Shown piece after piece: positions 1-8,981 of a stretch of 64,000 nt of DNA. The notes under the pieces are model-generated. The model did not search any database. It was not told the origin of the DNA and saw nothing but the letters and a program-made list of their open reading frames with translations. Position 1 is the stretch's first letter. Each line of letters opens with the position of its first letter. This DNA comes from Nitrospira sp. ST-bin5 (GTDB lineage Bacteria > Nitrospirota > Nitrospiria > Nitrospirales > Nitrospiraceae). The DNA lies in the NCBI GenBank assembly GCA_002083555.1, contig MSXN01000007.1:232609-296608 (forward strand), in the 5' to 3' direction. A program made the position numbers and the translations under genes.

Positions 1-392
1 AGCGCCTTCAGCCGTCCTTGCTTCTTTTTGCTTTCGATCCGCCTGGTCTGAGACCCCTTTGTCGGTTTCGTGGCTCGTCGCGTCTTGCGCGGGATGGCCA
101 CGCTCTTGATCAAGAGACAGAGCCGTTCCAGCGCGTCCTCCCGATTCCGCTCTTGCGTCCGATGCTGCTGCGCTTTGATCGTGATGATTCCATCCTGCGA
201 CACACGGTGGTCTTTGAGCTTCAACAGTTCCTGCTTATAAAACGGCGGAAGGGACGACGCCTTGATGTCGAACTGCAGATGAATGGCGGTCGAGACCTTA
301 TTGACGTTCTGTCCACCGGCTCCCTGCGAACGCATCGCGTGGAGTTGAATCTCGGAATCCGGAATGAGGACGTGCGAGGAGATGTGCAGCAT
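1..392 (-). CDS. arfB: ribosome rescue peptidyl-tRNA hydrolase ArfB (3' truncated by window)
   Basis: Release-factor-like hydrolase that frees stalled ribosomes by cleaving peptidyl-tRNA (ArfB/YaeJ family). The frame opens at an ATG at 392 and runs off the left edge, leaving about 130 of the usual ~140 residues. The catalytic GGQ motif is at residues 26-28 in the context RSQGAGGQNVNKV, and the codon-recognition domains of RF1/RF2 are absent. The visible C-terminal tail is rich in Lys and Arg (KPTKGSQTRRIESKKKQGR), the part that in ArfB enters the empty mRNA channel. Only the last few residues are missing, because of the window edge. The next gene on the same strand starts well upstream, so it may be transcribed alone. 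Confidence 0.9.
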   Translation of the reverse strand, partial: MLHISSHVLIPDSEIQLHAMRSQGAGGQNVNKVSTAIHLQFDIKASSLPPFYKQELLKLKDHRVSQDGIITIKAQQHRTQERNREDALERLCLLIKSVAIPRKTRRATKPTKGSQTRRIESKKKQGRLKA

Positions 393-429
393 AAATATCT
401 AAGATCTCCAGGAGATCGGTACAACTCAT

Positions 430-654
430 TTACGAAAACTGCTGCAAGGAGACCATTATGCTCTGATTGTCTCGGTCATCTAAGTCGGACCTGTGAATGC
501 TCGTTCTAGTTTTGTCGTTCCTAGTAACTTCGTATGAAAGCGCGTTATCCCATCCACCATCTATCGGCTTAATCTGTATCAGATCCGCTGGATGCCCGCC
601 AAGTTCTCGGTAGAGACTCTTAATCAGCCCTTCTACTTGAGTCTGCGTCCTCAT
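430..654 (-). CDS. small hypothetical protein (74 aa)
   Basis: Short frame on the same strand as arfB. Its ATG at 654 follows GAGGTAGCTC, a reasonable ribosome binding site. The first ~43 residues look like a folded protein (helix, then LIQIKPIDGGWDNALSYEV). The rest (TRNDKTRTSIHRSDLDDRDN) is low in hydrophobics and looks less natural, so the gene may be a truncated or frameshifted remnant. No family is recognised. It sits at the edge of an accessory patch that continues to about 3470. Confidence 0.4.
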   Translation of the reverse strand: MRTQTQVEGLIKSLYRELGGHPADLIQIKPIDGGWDNALSYEVTRNDKTRTSIHRSDLDDRDNQSIMVSLQQFS

Positions 655-815
655 GAGCTACCTCGGTATCGTGTAGATACTACTACAACCAATTGGAGAT
701 GAATAATTCCCCATGGTCGTCGTCCGACAATCGCACTCGGTTTGATAACCATGGAAAATTTAGAAGACCGGTGTCCCGTCCGATTCATCCACTGCTCATG
801 GAAGTATCGCTAAGT

Positions 816-1370
816 TCAATGGGACTCGGCACTCCAAATTTGTCGCTGCTGCTCTGCCTCGAATTGTTGCAAAAATGAGTGATGTGCATTTGAAAAACAA
901 TCAAAGAGAAGTGTGAAACAGGACTTAACCCATCTTATGTCTTTATCGATATTCTCCGTGGAGGACTCTCTCGTCAAGCCATGTACTAGCCGAATGCGCC
1001 GATCGTTAATTCCTCGAGCATATTCAATGATCTCTGGCTTCAGCTCAAAGTCGAGTGTCGATTCAAGTTCATCGAGAAGATTGCCGAACATTTGGCGTCT
1101 TCGCTGCGGGAAGCGAATCGGAGCAGGATAAACCCTGAGCTGAATCAAGAATTGGGAATCCTCTAGAAGGAGCTTGAGTATCTCTTCTGCAAGCTGATGA
1201 TAAATGAGGAGGGCACCGAGGTAGCCGTCGATTGTTTTGTGCAAGAATGAATCTTCCGCAATTGCATTCAGTTCGATAAGAAAGTCTGACCGCTCAAAAT
1301 TAGGCCACTTGGCTCGATTAGTAATCCGCTCGGAGATTTCATGATGATAATTAAGCATCTTCAAGCCCAT
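816..1370 (-). CDS. HEPN-like alpha-helical protein (184 aa)
   Basis: Unrecognised, almost all-helical protein. Residues ~30-70 form an amphipathic helix pair (YHQLAEEILKLLLEDSQFL). Near residue 127 comes RRIRLVHGLTRE, which fits the R-x(4-6)-H signature of HEPN-superfamily RNases or nucleotide-binding proteins. Established: HEPN proteins are common as toxins and in defence or RNA-processing systems. Inference: this one is related and works with the nuclease-like gene 65 bp upstream on the same strand. Base composition is AT-richer than the flanking core genes, which suggests transfer. Alternative: a DUF4145-like or AbiV-like helical protein without nuclease activity. Confidence 0.6.
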   Translation of the reverse strand: MGLKMLNYHHEISERITNRAKWPNFERSDFLIELNAIAEDSFLHKTIDGYLGALLIYHQLAEEILKLLLEDSQFLIQLRVYPAPIRFPQRRRQMFGNLLDELESTLDFELKPEIIEYARGINDRRIRLVHGLTRESSTENIDKDIRWVKSCFTLLFDCFSNAHHSFLQQFEAEQQRQIWSAESH

Positions 1371-1435
1371 AAAGGCCTAACACGATGGGGTCAAGCTACA
1401 GCAGAATCAGACAAAATGTCTTGGTATTTAGCGTT

Positions 1436-2338
1436 TTACGACTTGCCAAGGGCTTTTTTGCTTCGTGCTGTCGCAGAAGGACTTTTCGGTTGCATGGGAA
1501 GCACGACATGACGGTACACGACATTTCTCTCACTCACATCATCGGGTACCGGCAGATCTAATTCGCAAACAAGGACCACATACCTTGTTCGATTCAACTC
1601 GGTGTCCCCAAGTACTCCGCCGCTATAGATGGCTGCCTGAGCACGTCCCTCCCGCGCTTTTGCCTCTATATTGTTTTCCCTCTTTACAAGCTTCCACTCT
1701 GTAAGAACGAAGGCACGAGCAGTCCGTTTCACGCGGCCCAAGTCTTTCCCGATGGGGTCGCCAAACACAAGATCTGTGGCGCCGCCGGGCGCTACAAACT
1801 TAAACGCCCATATGCCATGACTCAAAAGATGAACTGCTCCGAGCTTTTCGCACGCTGTTTCATGAGATCTGAAGGCCGTCTGCCATTTCTTCCTGATATC
1901 CTCATCGACCACGAGTTGTCGCCGAAGATGCTCGAACGCCAACTCTGTGAGATTCCGGCCCTCAATCTCCGCGTCTCTCAGAAGATAACTGAACTCGGAG
2001 CGAAACGCGGCAAGCGGAGCGAGTGCTTGAATATCAACAGAGCCGCTTTTGAAAGACTTATTGTGCCAATCAAGCGCGATGTATTTATTCAGCGCATCGT
2101 AAGCTTTCTTCGGTAGCTCACTTGAGTAAGCATCACCCAGTTGCTTGATCTCCGCAGAAATGGCGACCAGCTCCGGCAGGAACGAGTTGCGGACCACATT
2201 AAAGGCGTCACCACTGTTCACCTGGAATGTTAAGGCTAGAAATTCACCAGCGCGGATTAAGCCATCAATTCGGGCTTCCAGCGCTCGCCATTTGTCAAGC
2301 CAAGTCATCGTGTAACTCTTCAGCCCATTGTCTCTCAC
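1436..2338 (-). CDS. putative PD-(D/E)XK nuclease-like protein (300 aa)
   Basis: The N-terminal ~150 residues are helical (WLDKWRALEARIDGLIRAG, later LRRQLVVDEDIRKKWQ). The C-terminal half has the layout of a PD-(D/E)XK nuclease core: GATDLVF with Asp189, then 25 residues on FVLTEWKLVK with Glu214-Trp-Lys216, then a helix (EGRAQAAIYSGGVL) and a strand RYVVLVCELD. These residues are visible; nuclease activity is inferred. The frame opens at 2338; an internal ATG at 2308 (MTWLDKW) has GAAGAG about 8 bases upstream and may be the true start. It is the first gene of a probable two-gene unit with the HEPN-like gene. The last ~20 residues are a basic Ser/Lys-rich tail. Confidence 0.6.
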   Translation of the reverse strand: MRDNGLKSYTMTWLDKWRALEARIDGLIRAGEFLALTFQVNSGDAFNVVRNSFLPELVAISAEIKQLGDAYSSELPKKAYDALNKYIALDWHNKSFKSGSVDIQALAPLAAFRSEFSYLLRDAEIEGRNLTELAFEHLRRQLVVDEDIRKKWQTAFRSHETACEKLGAVHLLSHGIWAFKFVAPGGATDLVFGDPIGKDLGRVKRTARAFVLTEWKLVKRENNIEAKAREGRAQAAIYSGGVLGDTELNRTRYVVLVCELDLPVPDDVSERNVVYRHVVLPMQPKSPSATARSKKALGKS

Positions 2339-2471
2339 CGTAAGACAGTCCCTAGGGTGAGGACTCCTCTAGTGAAATAGAGAAGAAAGACGAAAACCTT
2401 TCAAGATCCTATCTACTAACTGAACCCGCAGCGGTGTTTTGCATGGTTGCCAATAAAATGGTTTCGCTGAT

Positions 2472-2906
2472 CTATTTCTGAGGGGGGATGTGTCGCATGA
2501 TGCCGCGCTCTTTGGCGTCGGTTGACCACTGAATTTGCCAAATTCTGCTATCTTCCTGGTCAAGGAGCAGAAAGTTATACATGTTAGTGGTCGGATAGAG
2601 AGTAAATCGCCCATTTCTGTGTTTTATGCCGTCGGGCACTAGAGCGAAATCGTTGATGACCAATCTTTCGGTTGGAGTTTGATCCAGCGAGTAGTGCACT
2701 TGCCACGTACGGCCGGTTGCAGTGTCAAGAAGGATAAACGTCCATATGTTCTTAGTCTCGAACAGACGATACCGCCAGGCAATGTCTGGCGCAGAGACTG
2801 ACTCTGGCTTTGTTGTCAGCTGCTGGTCATTCAATGCAAAGCCATCGCTTGAAACTAGAGTTCCGACAAGCATCAGCCAACCTATCAATCTGATCCTGCA
2901 TTTCAT
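2472..2906 (-). CDS. secreted protein with two tandem WQV repeats
   Basis: A 144-residue exported protein. Residues 1-24 form a signal peptide (basic MKCRIR, hydrophobic LIGWLMLVGTLV, cleavage near GFA). The mature part contains two copies of one unit: WRYRLFETKNIWTFILLD...GRTWQVHYS (about 44-75) and GRFTLYPTTNMYNFLLLD...SRIWQIQWS (about 98-128). Each unit has paired beta-strands and a conserved LLD-x(4-6)-R-x-W-Q turn. Similar repeat units occur in small hypothetical proteins of other bacteria; no function is known to me. It probably acts in the periplasm or at the cell surface. It is monocistronic, with about 230 bp of non-coding DNA upstream. Confidence 0.6.
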   Translation of the reverse strand: MKCRIRLIGWLMLVGTLVSSDGFALNDQQLTTKPESVSAPDIAWRYRLFETKNIWTFILLDTATGRTWQVHYSLDQTPTERLVINDFALVPDGIKHRNGRFTLYPTTNMYNFLLLDQEDSRIWQIQWSTDAKERGIMRHIPPQK

Positions 2907-3140
2907 TGCCCAGACTCCCCCAATCCCGTGTTCCCAGCCCTAGCTGCATCTAACCGTGCCACTAATCTGCTCTTCATTTCCGTAAGATGGTTATACGAGG
3001 ATTTAGATGGAAGTCTACTGCGATCACCAATAGTCCATCAACACCCGTAATGACATATTGGCTGGAATTTCTGTGGCCAAGAAGAAGATTCCAGATCTCT
3101 TTGTCGCAGGGAAACGATTTGGCTCTGATGAGAAGAATAA

Positions 3141-3365
3141 CTACTGTAATTCAGGGACACGGTCGATGATGCGAAGTCTGACGTCATCACCGAGTTGGAT
3201 TTGAACCATTTTGGTGGAAAGGTTTTCGCGGACTTGATTCACGTCGTTCACGGTGAAGCGGATCTGACCACCGCAGCGCTCGACGAGGTGATAGAGCAAC
3301 AGCGTGGTGAGGTAGCTGACTTCTTCGTCGTTGGCATGCTCGCTGAAGTTCAATATTTGAGGCAT
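3141..3365 (-). CDS. small hypothetical protein (74 aa)
   Basis: Start chosen at the ATG at 3365 (MPQILNFSEHANDEEVSYL); AGGGAG lies about 14 bases upstream. A longer in-frame extension to 3470 is Cys/Arg/Ser-rich and looks non-coding. The protein is acidic at the N-terminus, with a helix (TTLLLYHLVERCGG) followed by beta-like segments (IRFTVNDVNQV, VRLRIIDRV). It has no signal peptide or membrane segment, and no family is recognised. It stands alone between the secreted repeat protein and the exported 193-residue protein. Confidence 0.5.
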   Translation of the reverse strand: MPQILNFSEHANDEEVSYLTTLLLYHLVERCGGQIRFTVNDVNQVRENLSTKMVQIQLGDDVRLRIIDRVPELQ

Positions 3366-3560
3366 GATGGTTTCAACGTCTCCCTGTGGTGAAGAACCTT
3401 TATCGCCGAAGCGAGGTCGATCGCACAATGCCCCAAAAGAAGGGGAGCGGCAAGCGACAGTTTTGTACAATTAAGCGGGGCGTTCAATAGAGGGTGGTTG
3501 GTCCAGATGTCTGGGAGTGGCAGATACGGAGTTTCGTTTGAGGTGAGGGTACCATCATGG

Positions 3561-4142
3561 TCACGGAGCGCTCTCTTTGGCTTGAATAAATTGTATCTGA
3601 TCCACTAGCTCGTCGAGGAGAGAATGGCTTGTCCGTGGGTCTTTCTGCGGCCTCCCATGAAGAAAAAGAATTCCCTGCAGGTCTGGTCCCATGATTGCCA
3701 TGCCTCGACCAGCTAAGGAGCCCGCCACGTAGGTTGCTGTCAGTGTGTTGCCTTTGCGAGTGACGGCTCCTGTCGGTTCAAATACCAGTGTTTCGGTAAT
3801 TGGCTGCGGTTCTCCGAGCAGGGCAAAGAGTTCGTCTTCCGTCTGGTTGAGAATTGCGAAGGCGAGCACAAAGCCCGTTTCTTTTTCTGAGACCAGGAGC
3901 ACGGCGGCCAGGTTGTCCAGTTGTTCGCCGCGCCATCCTGCGGGAATGAGAAAAGAGGCGACGCCGTTTGGCACGCGAACGCGGGTGCCGGCGCGATAGC
4001 TCTGCCCCGCTTGCATGTCGACAGTGGTTGTTCGGGTCGGCGGGGATTGTGCCCAATTGTCTGGTACCCCCAGTATGAAACAACACAGGGCAACCAGGGC
4101 TGTGCGAGCGGAGATCGTGACGATCATTCCATGTATAGGCAC
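3561..4142 (-). CDS. exported hypothetical protein (193 aa)
   Basis: Residues 1-31 look like a signal peptide (hydrophobic ARTALVALCCFILGV, cleavage near NWAQ-SPP); the ATG at codon 6 is an alternative start. The mature domain mixes beta-strands and helices (VASFLIPAGWRGEQL, AAVLLVSEKETGFVLAFAI, GRGMAIMGPDLQGILFLHG). This resembles small periplasmic proteins of the DUF/SRPBCC-like kind that have no assigned function. It ends 417 bp from the accessory patch and starts 17 bp after the gcvP stop on the same strand, so it could be co-transcribed with gcvP. I do not recognise it. Confidence 0.6.
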   Translation of the reverse strand: MPIHGMIVTISARTALVALCCFILGVPDNWAQSPPTRTTTVDMQAGQSYRAGTRVRVPNGVASFLIPAGWRGEQLDNLAAVLLVSEKETGFVLAFAILNQTEDELFALLGEPQPITETLVFEPTGAVTRKGNTLTATYVAGSLAGRGMAIMGPDLQGILFLHGRPQKDPRTSHSLLDELVDQIQFIQAKESAP

Positions 4143-4159
4143 AGAACCAATGCCACGGA

Positions 4160-7048
4160 TCAGGGTTGGTAGCTGTCCATCGGAGGACAGGTGCAGATCA
4201 AATGGCGATCCCCGTAGGCTTCATCGATGCGGCTGACTGCCGGCCAGAACTTGTTGGCTCTGACAGATGGAGTCGGGAAGGCCGCCTGTTCCCTCGTATA
4301 GGGACGATTCCAGTCGGTGGCCGTGACGGTGGTCGCCGTGTGCGGCGCATTCTTGAGCACATTATTGGTACGGGGTTGACGCCCGTCGGCGATCTCTTGA
4401 ATCTCTGCGCGAATGGCGATCATTGCCTCACAGAACCGGTCTAATTCAGCTTTCCCTTCACTCTCTGTCGGTTCAATCATCAAGGTGCCGGCAACCGGGA
4501 ACGATACGGTCGGTGCATGGAAGCCGTAATCCATGAGGCGCTTGGCGACATCCATGGCTTCGACGCCGGATGATTCTTTGAAGGGCCTCAGATCGAGAAT
4601 GAACTCGTGCGCGACATGTCCTGTGGCGCCGGTATAGACGATGGAGTAGTGCTTCTCCAGCCGCTTGGCCATGTAGTTGGCGTTGAGAATGGCGACTTGC
4701 GTGGCCTTCTTGAGGCCGTCGCGGCCCATGAGGGCGATGTACACCCAGGAGATGGGGAGAATGCTCGCGCTTCCGTATGGGGCTGCGGACACGGGACCGA
4801 TCGACTCGCGGGTTCCCAGCCCTGTCACAGGATGACCCGGGAGGTAGGGCGCGAGATGCCTGGCGACGCCGATGGGCCCCATGCCGGGGCCGCCTCCGCC
4901 GTGCGGGATGCAAAACGTCTTGTGCAAATTCAGATGGCAGACGTCGGCACCGATGTCGCCGGGCCGACAGAGTCCCACCTGTGCGTTCATGTTGGCCCCA
5001 TCCATGTAGACTTGCCCGCCATGAGTATGGACGATCTGGCAGATCCGGCGCACGTCCGCTTCGAAGACGCCATGGGTTGAGGGGTAGGTCAGCATCAAGG
5101 CCGACAGCCGGTCGCGGTACTGCACGGCCTTCGCTTCAAGGTCGGTCAGATCCACATTTCCCTGTTTGTCGCAGGCCACGACGACCACCGCCATCCCGGC
5201 CATGGCTGCACTCGCGGGGTTGGTGCCGTGGGCCGACACAGGAATGAGGCACACATCCCGATGGGGCGCACCCAGTCCCCGGTGGTATGCGCGAATCACC
5301 ATCAGTCCCGCATATTCACCCTGGGAGCCGGCGTTGGGCTGGAGCGAGATGGCGGCAAATCCCGTAATCTCCGCCAGCCAGGATTCCAGCTGCCGGAACA
5401 ATTCCTGGTACCCCTGCGTCTGTTCTGCCGGCGCGAAAGGATGGAGATGGGCAAATTCCGGCCAGGTGACGGGGAGCATTTCCGCTGTTGCGTTCAGCTT
5501 CATGGTGCAAGAGCCCAACGGAATCATCGAATGCGTGAGCGACAGATCTTTGCCCTGAAGCCGATGCAAGTAGCGCAACATCTCATGCTCGGAATGATAG
5601 AGATTGAAAATCTCATGTGTGAGATAGGAACTAGTCCGTGCCAATGGATTGGGATAGCCGGTCTCAACGGCGCCGGCGAGGTCGATGACCTGGAAGGGCA
5701 GGCGGTCATGGCCGACGAAGAGTTCCAAGAGCATTCCGACTTCGTGCTCGGTGCTGGTTTCATCGAGTGAGAGCCCGAGGGATCCGTCTTCATGAGTCCG
5801 GAGATTGATGTACCGTTCGGTCGCTCTGACGCGGATCAGATCGGCCTGGTTCTTGGGGGCGCGGACGCGCAACGTATCAAAGAACAATTCCGGGCCCACG
5901 TCAAAGCCAAGCCGGCGCAAACCCTCGGCGAGCATCAGTGTCAATCCGTGCACGCGCTGCGCGATGCGGCGGAGACCGTCGGGGCCGTGATAGACTGCGT
6001 ACATGCCAGCCATGACGGCCAAGAGCACCTGGGCCGTACAAATGTTGCTCGTGGCCTTTTCTCGCCGGATATGTTGTTCGCGTGTTTGGAGGGATAACCG
6101 GTAGGCCGTATTGCCAGTCGCATCTTTCGAGACCCCGACGATGCGGCCGGGCATCTGGCGCTTGAATTCTTCCTTGGTGGTTAAGAACGCGGCATGGGGG
6201 CCGCCGAATCCCATAGGAACGCCGAACCGCTGGCTGGAGCCCACGGCGATGTCGGCGCCGAACTCTCCCGGTGCACGCATGAGTGTCAAGGCCAGTAGGT
6301 CTGTGGCGACGACCACGAGTATGCCTGCCTCATGGGCTTGAGCGACCAGGCCGCTGACGTCACCAACGTAGCCGTCGCTCCCCGGGTATTGGAGCAACAA
6401 TCCGCATAAGGTTTTATCCGAGAACTTGATCGAGGCATTGGGACCTGAGCGAATGGTGATACCCACTGGTTCGGCGCGTGTTTGGAGTACTGCGAGGGTC
6501 TGCGGATGGCAGTCCTGCGAGACAAAGAATTCTTTCCGTTCCTCGCCCTTGGATCGAGCGATAGCCAAGCACATGGCCATGGCTTCTGCGGCGGCAGTCG
6601 CCTCGTCCAGCAATGAGGCATTGGCCAGGGGCAATCCGGTCAGATCTCCGACCATCGTTTGAAAATTCACCAGCGCTTCGAGGCGGCCCTGGGCAATTTC
6701 GGCCTGATAGGGTGTGTATTGGGTGTACCAGCCGGGGTTTTCCAGAATATTCCGCTGGATCACGCCAGGCGTGATGCAATGGTAATAACCCATGCCGATG
6801 AGCGAACGGTAGACACGATTTTTTGCGGCCAGCTGTTTCAGCTCGCCCAGCACGGCCTGCTCCCCTCGCTGCGGCGGCAAGTTCAGCGGCTTTCGCAGCT
6901 GGATGTCCTGGGGGACCGTGACATCGCAGAGATGTTCCAGCGAGGGCATGCCGGCTACTGCCAGCATGTCGCGGATGTCGTCTTCCGACGGGCCGATATG
7001 GCGCTGCGGGAAGAGATCGGTCGGCTGCAGAAAATCAGGTTGAGGCAT
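4160..7048 (-). CDS. gcvP: glycine dehydrogenase (decarboxylating), P protein
   Basis: Pyridoxal-phosphate enzyme of the glycine cleavage system: it decarboxylates glycine and passes the aminomethyl group to the lipoyl arm of H protein. At 962 residues it is the long homodimeric form, with both halves fused. The N-terminal half begins FPQRHIGPSEDDIRDML; the C-terminal half carries the PLP lysine, Lys710, in LNLHKTFCIPHGGGGPG. The neighbouring motif GSCTMKLNA is also intact. No gcvT, gcvH or lpd gene is in the window, so the rest of the system is elsewhere. The gene is divergent from the flavoprotein gene at 7230. I found no glycine riboswitch in the 180-bp intergenic stretch. Confidence 0.97.
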   Translation of the reverse strand: MPQPDFLQPTDLFPQRHIGPSEDDIRDMLAVAGMPSLEHLCDVTVPQDIQLRKPLNLPPQRGEQAVLGELKQLAAKNRVYRSLIGMGYYHCITPGVIQRNILENPGWYTQYTPYQAEIAQGRLEALVNFQTMVGDLTGLPLANASLLDEATAAAEAMAMCLAIARSKGEERKEFFVSQDCHPQTLAVLQTRAEPVGITIRSGPNASIKFSDKTLCGLLLQYPGSDGYVGDVSGLVAQAHEAGILVVVATDLLALTLMRAPGEFGADIAVGSSQRFGVPMGFGGPHAAFLTTKEEFKRQMPGRIVGVSKDATGNTAYRLSLQTREQHIRREKATSNICTAQVLLAVMAGMYAVYHGPDGLRRIAQRVHGLTLMLAEGLRRLGFDVGPELFFDTLRVRAPKNQADLIRVRATERYINLRTHEDGSLGLSLDETSTEHEVGMLLELFVGHDRLPFQVIDLAGAVETGYPNPLARTSSYLTHEIFNLYHSEHEMLRYLHRLQGKDLSLTHSMIPLGSCTMKLNATAEMLPVTWPEFAHLHPFAPAEQTQGYQELFRQLESWLAEITGFAAISLQPNAGSQGEYAGLMVIRAYHRGLGAPHRDVCLIPVSAHGTNPASAAMAGMAVVVVACDKQGNVDLTDLEAKAVQYRDRLSALMLTYPSTHGVFEADVRRICQIVHTHGGQVYMDGANMNAQVGLCRPGDIGADVCHLNLHKTFCIPHGGGGPGMGPIGVARHLAPYLPGHPVTGLGTRESIGPVSAAPYGSASILPISWVYIALMGRDGLKKATQVAILNANYMAKRLEKHYSIVYTGATGHVAHEFILDLRPFKESSGVEAMDVAKRLMDYGFHAPTVSFPVAGTLMIEPTESEGKAELDRFCEAMIAIRAEIQEIADGRQPRTNNVLKNAPHTATTVTATDWNRPYTREQAAFPTPSVRANKFWPAVSRIDEAYGDRHLICTCPPMDSYQP

Positions 7049-7229
7049 GGTCGTTCGATCCGCTCGCTATCAGATATTTCGTGAATGGCACATGAGCCGG
7101 AGGAGAGTACCATGGCGCTGCTCCATTTCCAATATCCCACGGCCCGGCGTCGCCGCTGCTTGCCTTGGGGGTGGATAGTTCTGTAAGTACAGGGGATAGA
7201 GGGCATTCTTCCCGTTCGTGTGGAGCCTG

Positions 7230-8900
7230 ATGACGACTCAACGAACACATGTGCATGACATTCTCATCGTCGGAGCCGGTCTGGCAGGGATGCGCGCGGC
7301 CTTAGCGGCCCCGACTAATTTGGATGTAGCCCTGATCTCAAAAGTCCATCCGGTCCGCAGCCACTCGGTGGCGGCTCAGGGCGGGATCAACGCCGCGCTC
7401 GGCGAGAGTGATTCGTGGGAAGCCCATGCCTTCGATACGGCGAAGGGGGGGCTGTATCTCGGCGATCAGGATGCCATCGAGGCGATGTGCCGGGAGGCCC
7501 CTGGGGAAATCCTTGAGCTGGAGCGAATGGGCGTGATTTTCAGTCGTGATGCCCACGGCCGCATCGCACAGCGGCCGTTCGGAGGGGCCGGATTCCCGCG
7601 CACGTGCTACGCAGCCGATCGCACCGGACACGCGCTGCTGCATGCGCTCTATGAGCAAATTCTCAAACGGCGCACCACGGTCTATGAAGAATGGTACGTC
7701 ACCGCGCTCGTGGTCGAAGCCGGCGTCTGCCGGGGAGTCATCGCGTGGGATCTGGTGCATGGCGGCTTGCGGATGCTGCAGGCGAAGGCCGTCATCCTGG
7801 CGACTGGCGGCAGCGGCCGTGTGTTTTTGACCAGCACGAATGCCGTGATCAATACCGGAGACGGGATGGCCTTAGCCTATCGCGCCGGGGCGCCGCTCAT
7901 GGACATGGAGTTTGTCCAGTTTCATCCGACCACATTGAAAGACACGGGCATTCTGATTACGGAAGGGGCGAGGGGTGAGGGCGGCTATCTGCTCAACACG
8001 CTGGGGGAGCGGTTCTTGAAGCGGTATGCGCCAGAGCAGATGGAGCTGGCGACCCGCTCGACGGTCTCCCTGGCGATCGGGCAGGAAATTCTCGAAGGGC
8101 GGGGAGTGGATGGGTGTGTGTTGCTGGACCTCCGGCATCTCGGGCGGGATAAAATCTTAGAACGGCTCCCGCAAATCCGTCAGATCGCAATGGAGTTTGC
8201 CGGGCTCGATCCGGTTGAAACGCCGATTCCCATCCAGCCCGGTGCGCACTACCAGATGGGCGGAGTCAGAGCCAATCAGTGGGGTGAGACGGCGATCGCC
8301 GGCCTCTTTGCGGCTGGGGAATGTGCCTGTGTCAGCGTGCACGGGGCCAATCGCCTTGGCGGCAATTCGTTGTTGGAAACCATTGTATTTGGGCGACGAG
8401 CCGGGACGAAAGCCGGTGAGTATGCTGGAACTGTGGGGCATGAGACTCCGGCACCGCAGCATCTCGCTGACGAGCAAGCCAGAGTCGAGCGGTTGCTTTC
8501 TCAGAGTGGGGGGGAGCGTGCCTGGCAGGTGCGGCAGGAGCTTGGAGAGGCGTTGAGCGCGAACCTGGGCATCTTCCGGACAAAGGAATCGATGACGGTA
8601 GCCGGAGGTAAGGTACGTGAGCTCCAGCAACGCGCGGCAGCAGTCACGGTGCAGGACAAGGGGCGAGTTTTCAACACCGATTTGATCCAGGCGTTAGAGT
8701 TGCAGTGCTTGGCCGACCTCGCGGAAACGATTGTGGCAGGAGCGCTCGCGCGCGAGGAGAGCCGCGGCGCGCATTATCGGGCCGACTTTCCTACCCGCAA
8801 CGACGCCGCCTGGCTGCGGCATACGGTGGCTCACCGGGGGCCCGACGGGGTGCAGGTGTCCTACGCCCCTGTCACGGTGACTCGCTTCACGCCCAAGTAG
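7230..8900 (+). CDS. sdhA: succinate dehydrogenase/fumarate reductase flavoprotein subunit
   Basis: FAD-containing catalytic subunit that interconverts succinate and fumarate. It starts at the ATG at 7230, just after GGAG; the in-frame GTG at 7218 is less likely. The dinucleotide-binding motif GAGLAG is at residues 15-20. His45 in VRSHSVAAQGG matches the histidine that binds FAD covalently. Active-site segments FVQFHPTTL, EGARGEGG, PGAHYQMGGV and HGANRLGGNSLLE are all present. Its length, 556 residues, is typical. No iron-sulfur (sdhB) or membrane-anchor gene is adjacent, which is unusual. frdA is an equally possible name, for example in a reductive TCA cycle; sequence alone does not decide direction. 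Confidence 0.92.
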   Translation: MTTQRTHVHDILIVGAGLAGMRAALAAPTNLDVALISKVHPVRSHSVAAQGGINAALGESDSWEAHAFDTAKGGLYLGDQDAIEAMCREAPGEILELERMGVIFSRDAHGRIAQRPFGGAGFPRTCYAADRTGHALLHALYEQILKRRTTVYEEWYVTALVVEAGVCRGVIAWDLVHGGLRMLQAKAVILATGGSGRVFLTSTNAVINTGDGMALAYRAGAPLMDMEFVQFHPTTLKDTGILITEGARGEGGYLLNTLGERFLKRYAPEQMELATRSTVSLAIGQEILEGRGVDGCVLLDLRHLGRDKILERLPQIRQIAMEFAGLDPVETPIPIQPGAHYQMGGVRANQWGETAIAGLFAAGECACVSVHGANRLGGNSLLETIVFGRRAGTKAGEYAGTVGHETPAPQHLADEQARVERLLSQSGGERAWQVRQELGEALSANLGIFRTKESMTVAGGKVRELQQRAAAVTVQDKGRVFNTDLIQALELQCLADLAETIVAGALAREESRGAHYRADFPTRNDAAWLRHTVAHRGPDGVQVSYAPVTVTRFTPK

Positions 8901-8981
8901 TCAATTCCGGCCCTTCGCGGGGTGCGGGGCTGTACCCTATCCCCTCTACGACGTCTAGCCGAGAACATCACCCGTAGGTTT

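Noticed and set aside
7049..7229. Possible glycine riboswitch upstream of gcvP
   Set aside because: The conserved glycine-aptamer sequences and paired aptamer layout are not visible on the minus strand; only a short ordinary leader is seen.
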